23,713 nucleotides of DNA from DATGIQ01 sp035295665 (GTDB taxonomy: Bacteria > Planctomycetota > Planctomycetia > Gemmatales > Gemmataceae). Shown here piece after piece: positions 22,121 through 23,713 of this stretch. The translations under genes and the position numbers were made by a program. Location: positions 1 to 23,713 of the forward strand of contig DATGIQ010000052.1 of NCBI GenBank assembly GCA_035295665.1, written 5' to 3'. Under the pieces are notes generated by a model that was not told the DNA's origin, made no database searches, and saw only the letters and a program-made list of their open reading frames with translations. Position 1 is the stretch's first letter, and each line of letters opens with the position of its first letter.

Positions 22121-23188
22121 ATGCGGGCATGGTTGCGGAAGTCGTGGCCGGTTTTGAAAACGGTTCTTGCCCTTGCCATCCTGGTTGCGATCGGCCGGCA
22201 ATTTGCCCGCGATTTAGCCAGGCCGGAACTCTGGCAACGGACGCTCCACCCCGGTTGGCTGGGGCTGAGTGCCGTCCTCTACCTCCTCGGCCTGGGCTTT
22301 TCAGCGTTCTACTGGTATCGCCTGCTGGTCCTGCTGGGACAACGCCCTGCGCTGCTTGCTACGGTGCGGGCTCACTATATCGGCCAGATGGGCAAATATT
22401 TGCCTGGCAAAGCGTGGGCCCTGTTCCTGCGTTCCAACCTCGTGCGCAGCTCCACGACCCGCGTCGGCGTCGCCATCCTCACATCCTTTTACGAGGTCTT
22501 CATCACCATGCTCTCCGGAGCGGTGTTCGCCGCGGTCTGGTTTGGTGTGCAGGCCGAAGAGTTCGCTTCCCTGGCAGACGGACACATCGCTCGGGGAATC
22601 TGGACGGTCTTTCATGGCGACGCCGCCGATGGGATCTCCGTCCCCCCGCAGGATCTCTGCCTGCTTGCCTTGGTTCTGGTAGCAGGGATTGGTATCCCGA
22701 GCTTGCCGCCGGTATTCCATCGGCTCGTGCAGCGGCTGACGCTTCCCTTCCGCCAAGCGGATGCGGCGGACTTGCCAACACCTCAAACGAACTGTGCCAT
22801 CCAGGGATTGATCCTGACTCCCGGCTGCTGGCTCATGCTGGGGGCTAGCCTGTGGGCGACTCTGCATGCCGTGGGAGCCGGTCCGGCGTGGAGCTGGGAG
22901 AACTGGATGCGGGTCACGGCCTTCGTGGCGCTGGCCTACGTTTCGGGTTTTATCATCCTGTTTCTCCCCAGCGGCCTGGGAGCCCGCGAGGCATTGTTGC
23001 TCGTAGTCTTGATCCCCGACCTTCGTCAACGCCTGGGCCTCGGACCGGACGAGGCGCGCTCCCTGGCCGCTCTGACAGTCATCGTCTTGCGCCTGGTCTG
23101 GACGGCCGCGGAGGTTGCAATGGTCGCCGTCCTGTATTGGCTTCCGACGCCAGCTCCAGCCGGATCGGAGAATGGCTCGGGCCGTTAA
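22121..23188 (+). CDS. LPG-synthase-TM / UPF0104 family integral membrane (flippase-like) protein
   Basis: 355 residues, with about eight hydrophobic segments: VLKTVLALAILVAIG, LGLSAVLYLLGLGFSAFYW, VGVAILTSFYEVFITMLSGAVFAAVWF, LCLLALVLVAGIGIPSL, LILTPGCWLMLGASLWATL, VTAFVALAYVSGFIILFLP, a segment near LLLVVLIPDL, and AALTVIVLRLVWTAAEVAMVAVLYWL. The loop HYIGQMGKYLPGKAW matches the family signature GKYxPGKxW, and LPSGLGARE the later conserved turn. The family resembles the flippase half of MprF; solo members are linked to lipid or polyprenol-linked substrate transport, mostly unproven. The ATG at 22121 is chosen because upstream sequence is palindromic and unlike coding sequence; the RBS is weak or within a hairpin. 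It overlaps the convergent arginine-kinase gene by 4 bp. Confidence 0.85.
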   Translation: MRAWLRKSWPVLKTVLALAILVAIGRQFARDLARPELWQRTLHPGWLGLSAVLYLLGLGFSAFYWYRLLVLLGQRPALLATVRAHYIGQMGKYLPGKAWALFLRSNLVRSSTTRVGVAILTSFYEVFITMLSGAVFAAVWFGVQAEEFASLADGHIARGIWTVFHGDAADGISVPPQDLCLLALVLVAGIGIPSLPPVFHRLVQRLTLPFRQADAADLPTPQTNCAIQGLILTPGCWLMLGASLWATLHAVGAGPAWSWENWMRVTAFVALAYVSGFIILFLPSGLGAREALLLVVLIPDLRQRLGLGPDEARSLAALTVIVLRLVWTAAEVAMVAVLYWLPTPAPAGSENGSGR

Positions 23189-23713
23189 TTGGGATGTGCC
23201 CCAGCTTCGCGCAGCCGGGTCCGCAGATAGCGGGCGCGGGCGGCATTGCGTTCTTCGCCGTCGAGCAGGTTACCCATGAGCTTTTGCAAATGGGCCGGTT
23301 GGGTTTGGATGAAGAGTTCGTTCACGGTGCCGATGGTAATGTCTTCCAGCAAGCTAAGGTTGATGCCCAGCCGTACACTCGAAAGCAAATCCATCGTCTC
23401 TTCCGAAGTCATCATCGTGGCGGAGCAGAGTGTACCGTAGGCCCGGGAAACCTTATCGTGGAGTGCCTGCCGGTTCTCCCGAATCAGCGTACTTCGGGCG
23501 TGGCGTTCGTACTTGATGATCTCCGGGATCACTTCGCGGATTTCGGTGAGGATGACTGCCTCGCTCTTACCCAGCGTGACCTGGTTGGAAATCTGATAAA
23601 AGTCCCCCGAAGCCCGGCTGCCTTCGCCGTAGAGGCCGCGCACAGCGAGGTTGATTTTTTGCAAGGCGCGGAAGACCTTCTCGAGCTGCTTGGTCCATCC
23701 CAGGGCGGGCAAG
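23185..23713 (-). CDS. mcsB: Protein arginine kinase McsB-type, C-terminal part (N-terminus beyond window)
   Basis: The frame is open to the window edge, and about 176 C-terminal residues are visible. They match the ATP:guanido phosphotransferase C-terminal domain of McsB: LPALGWTKQLEK, INLAVRGLYGEGSRASGDFY, QISNQVTLGKSE, then helices with LTEIREVIPEIIKYERHAR, SSVRLGINLSLLEDI and NELFIQTQPAHLQKL. In Bacillus, McsB phosphorylates arginines to mark proteins for ClpCP. RGLYGEGxxAxGxxYQISNQ is characteristic of McsB rather than metazoan creatine/arginine kinases. The first Met in this piece is internal. Upstream mcsA or clpC neighbours would lie beyond the window. Its stop overlaps the flippase-like gene's stop. 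Confidence 0.88.
   Translation of the reverse strand, partial: LPALGWTKQLEKVFRALQKINLAVRGLYGEGSRASGDFYQISNQVTLGKSEAVILTEIREVIPEIIKYERHARSTLIRENRQALHDKVSRAYGTLCSATMMTSEETMDLLSSVRLGINLSLLEDITIGTVNELFIQTQPAHLQKLMGNLLDGEERNAARARYLRTRLREAGAHPN

Noticed and set aside
21820..22848. A 342-codon plus-strand frame overlapping the flippase-like gene start
   Set aside because: It runs antisense to the Dabb gene, through two palindromes, and is out of frame with the hydrophobic segments of the membrane protein.

Overview
The window looks like a planctomycete chromosome, probably Gemmatales or a relative. This is inferred from content, not from a database search. The indicators are a Ser/Thr kinase of the kinase-TM-TPR type, two secreted DUF1080 (3-keto-disaccharide hydrolase-like) proteins, two large secreted proteins with the planctomycete 'LExR-x-L' type N-terminal motif, and a small Cys-rich secreted protein of a planctomycete type. 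The sequence is GC-rich, and start codons mostly follow clear GGAGG-type ribosome binding sites. I found no tRNA, rRNA, CRISPR array, transposase or phage gene.

Layout. (1) 1-3406, minus: the N-terminal part, at least 1135 codons, of a giant surface protein. It has a parallel beta-helix followed by at least six tandem Ig-like repeats of about 102 residues. It begins at a GTG with a strong RBS, 30 bp after the preceding gene. (2) 3437-6938, minus: a kinase-TM half and a TPR half. By family architecture they should be one protein; they are split by a one-base frame change near 5190. A good sigma70-like promoter lies at 6979-7006. (3) 7147-8976, plus, divergent from the kinase: an FHA-GAF-class III nucleotide cyclase. 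(4) 9095-15028, minus: an outer-membrane beta-barrel protein followed by a 1295-residue exported multihaem protein (nine CXXCH plus one CX4CH) fused to an LVIVD beta-propeller. Together they look like a non-classical porin-cytochrome electron conduit. (5) 15393-18460, plus, divergent from the porin: a secreted protein with four DUF4214 units and two HbpS/GlcG-like domains, preceded by a strongly foldable leader, then a small Cys-rich secreted protein. (6) 18624-21914: two DUF1080 proteins flanking a four-domain S1 RNA-binding protein, plus a membrane-anchored Dabb-domain protein. (7) 22121-23713: an LPG-synthase-TM/UPF0104 flippase-like protein converging on the C-terminal part of a McsB-type protein arginine kinase, with their stop codons overlapping in TTAA.

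How the parts may work together. Regions 1, 4 and 5 encode mostly exported proteins. The best candidate for an undescribed system is region 4, possibly extended to region 5: barrel, ten-haem/propeller protein, and a divergently transcribed putative haem-binding secreted protein. Regions 2 and 3 place a phosphorylation input (kinase) next to a phospho-reading cyclase (FHA), which suggests a signalling pair. Several palindromic elements (17967-18032, 21962-22039, 22057-22111) resemble dispersed REP/MITE-like repeats or structured mRNA elements.
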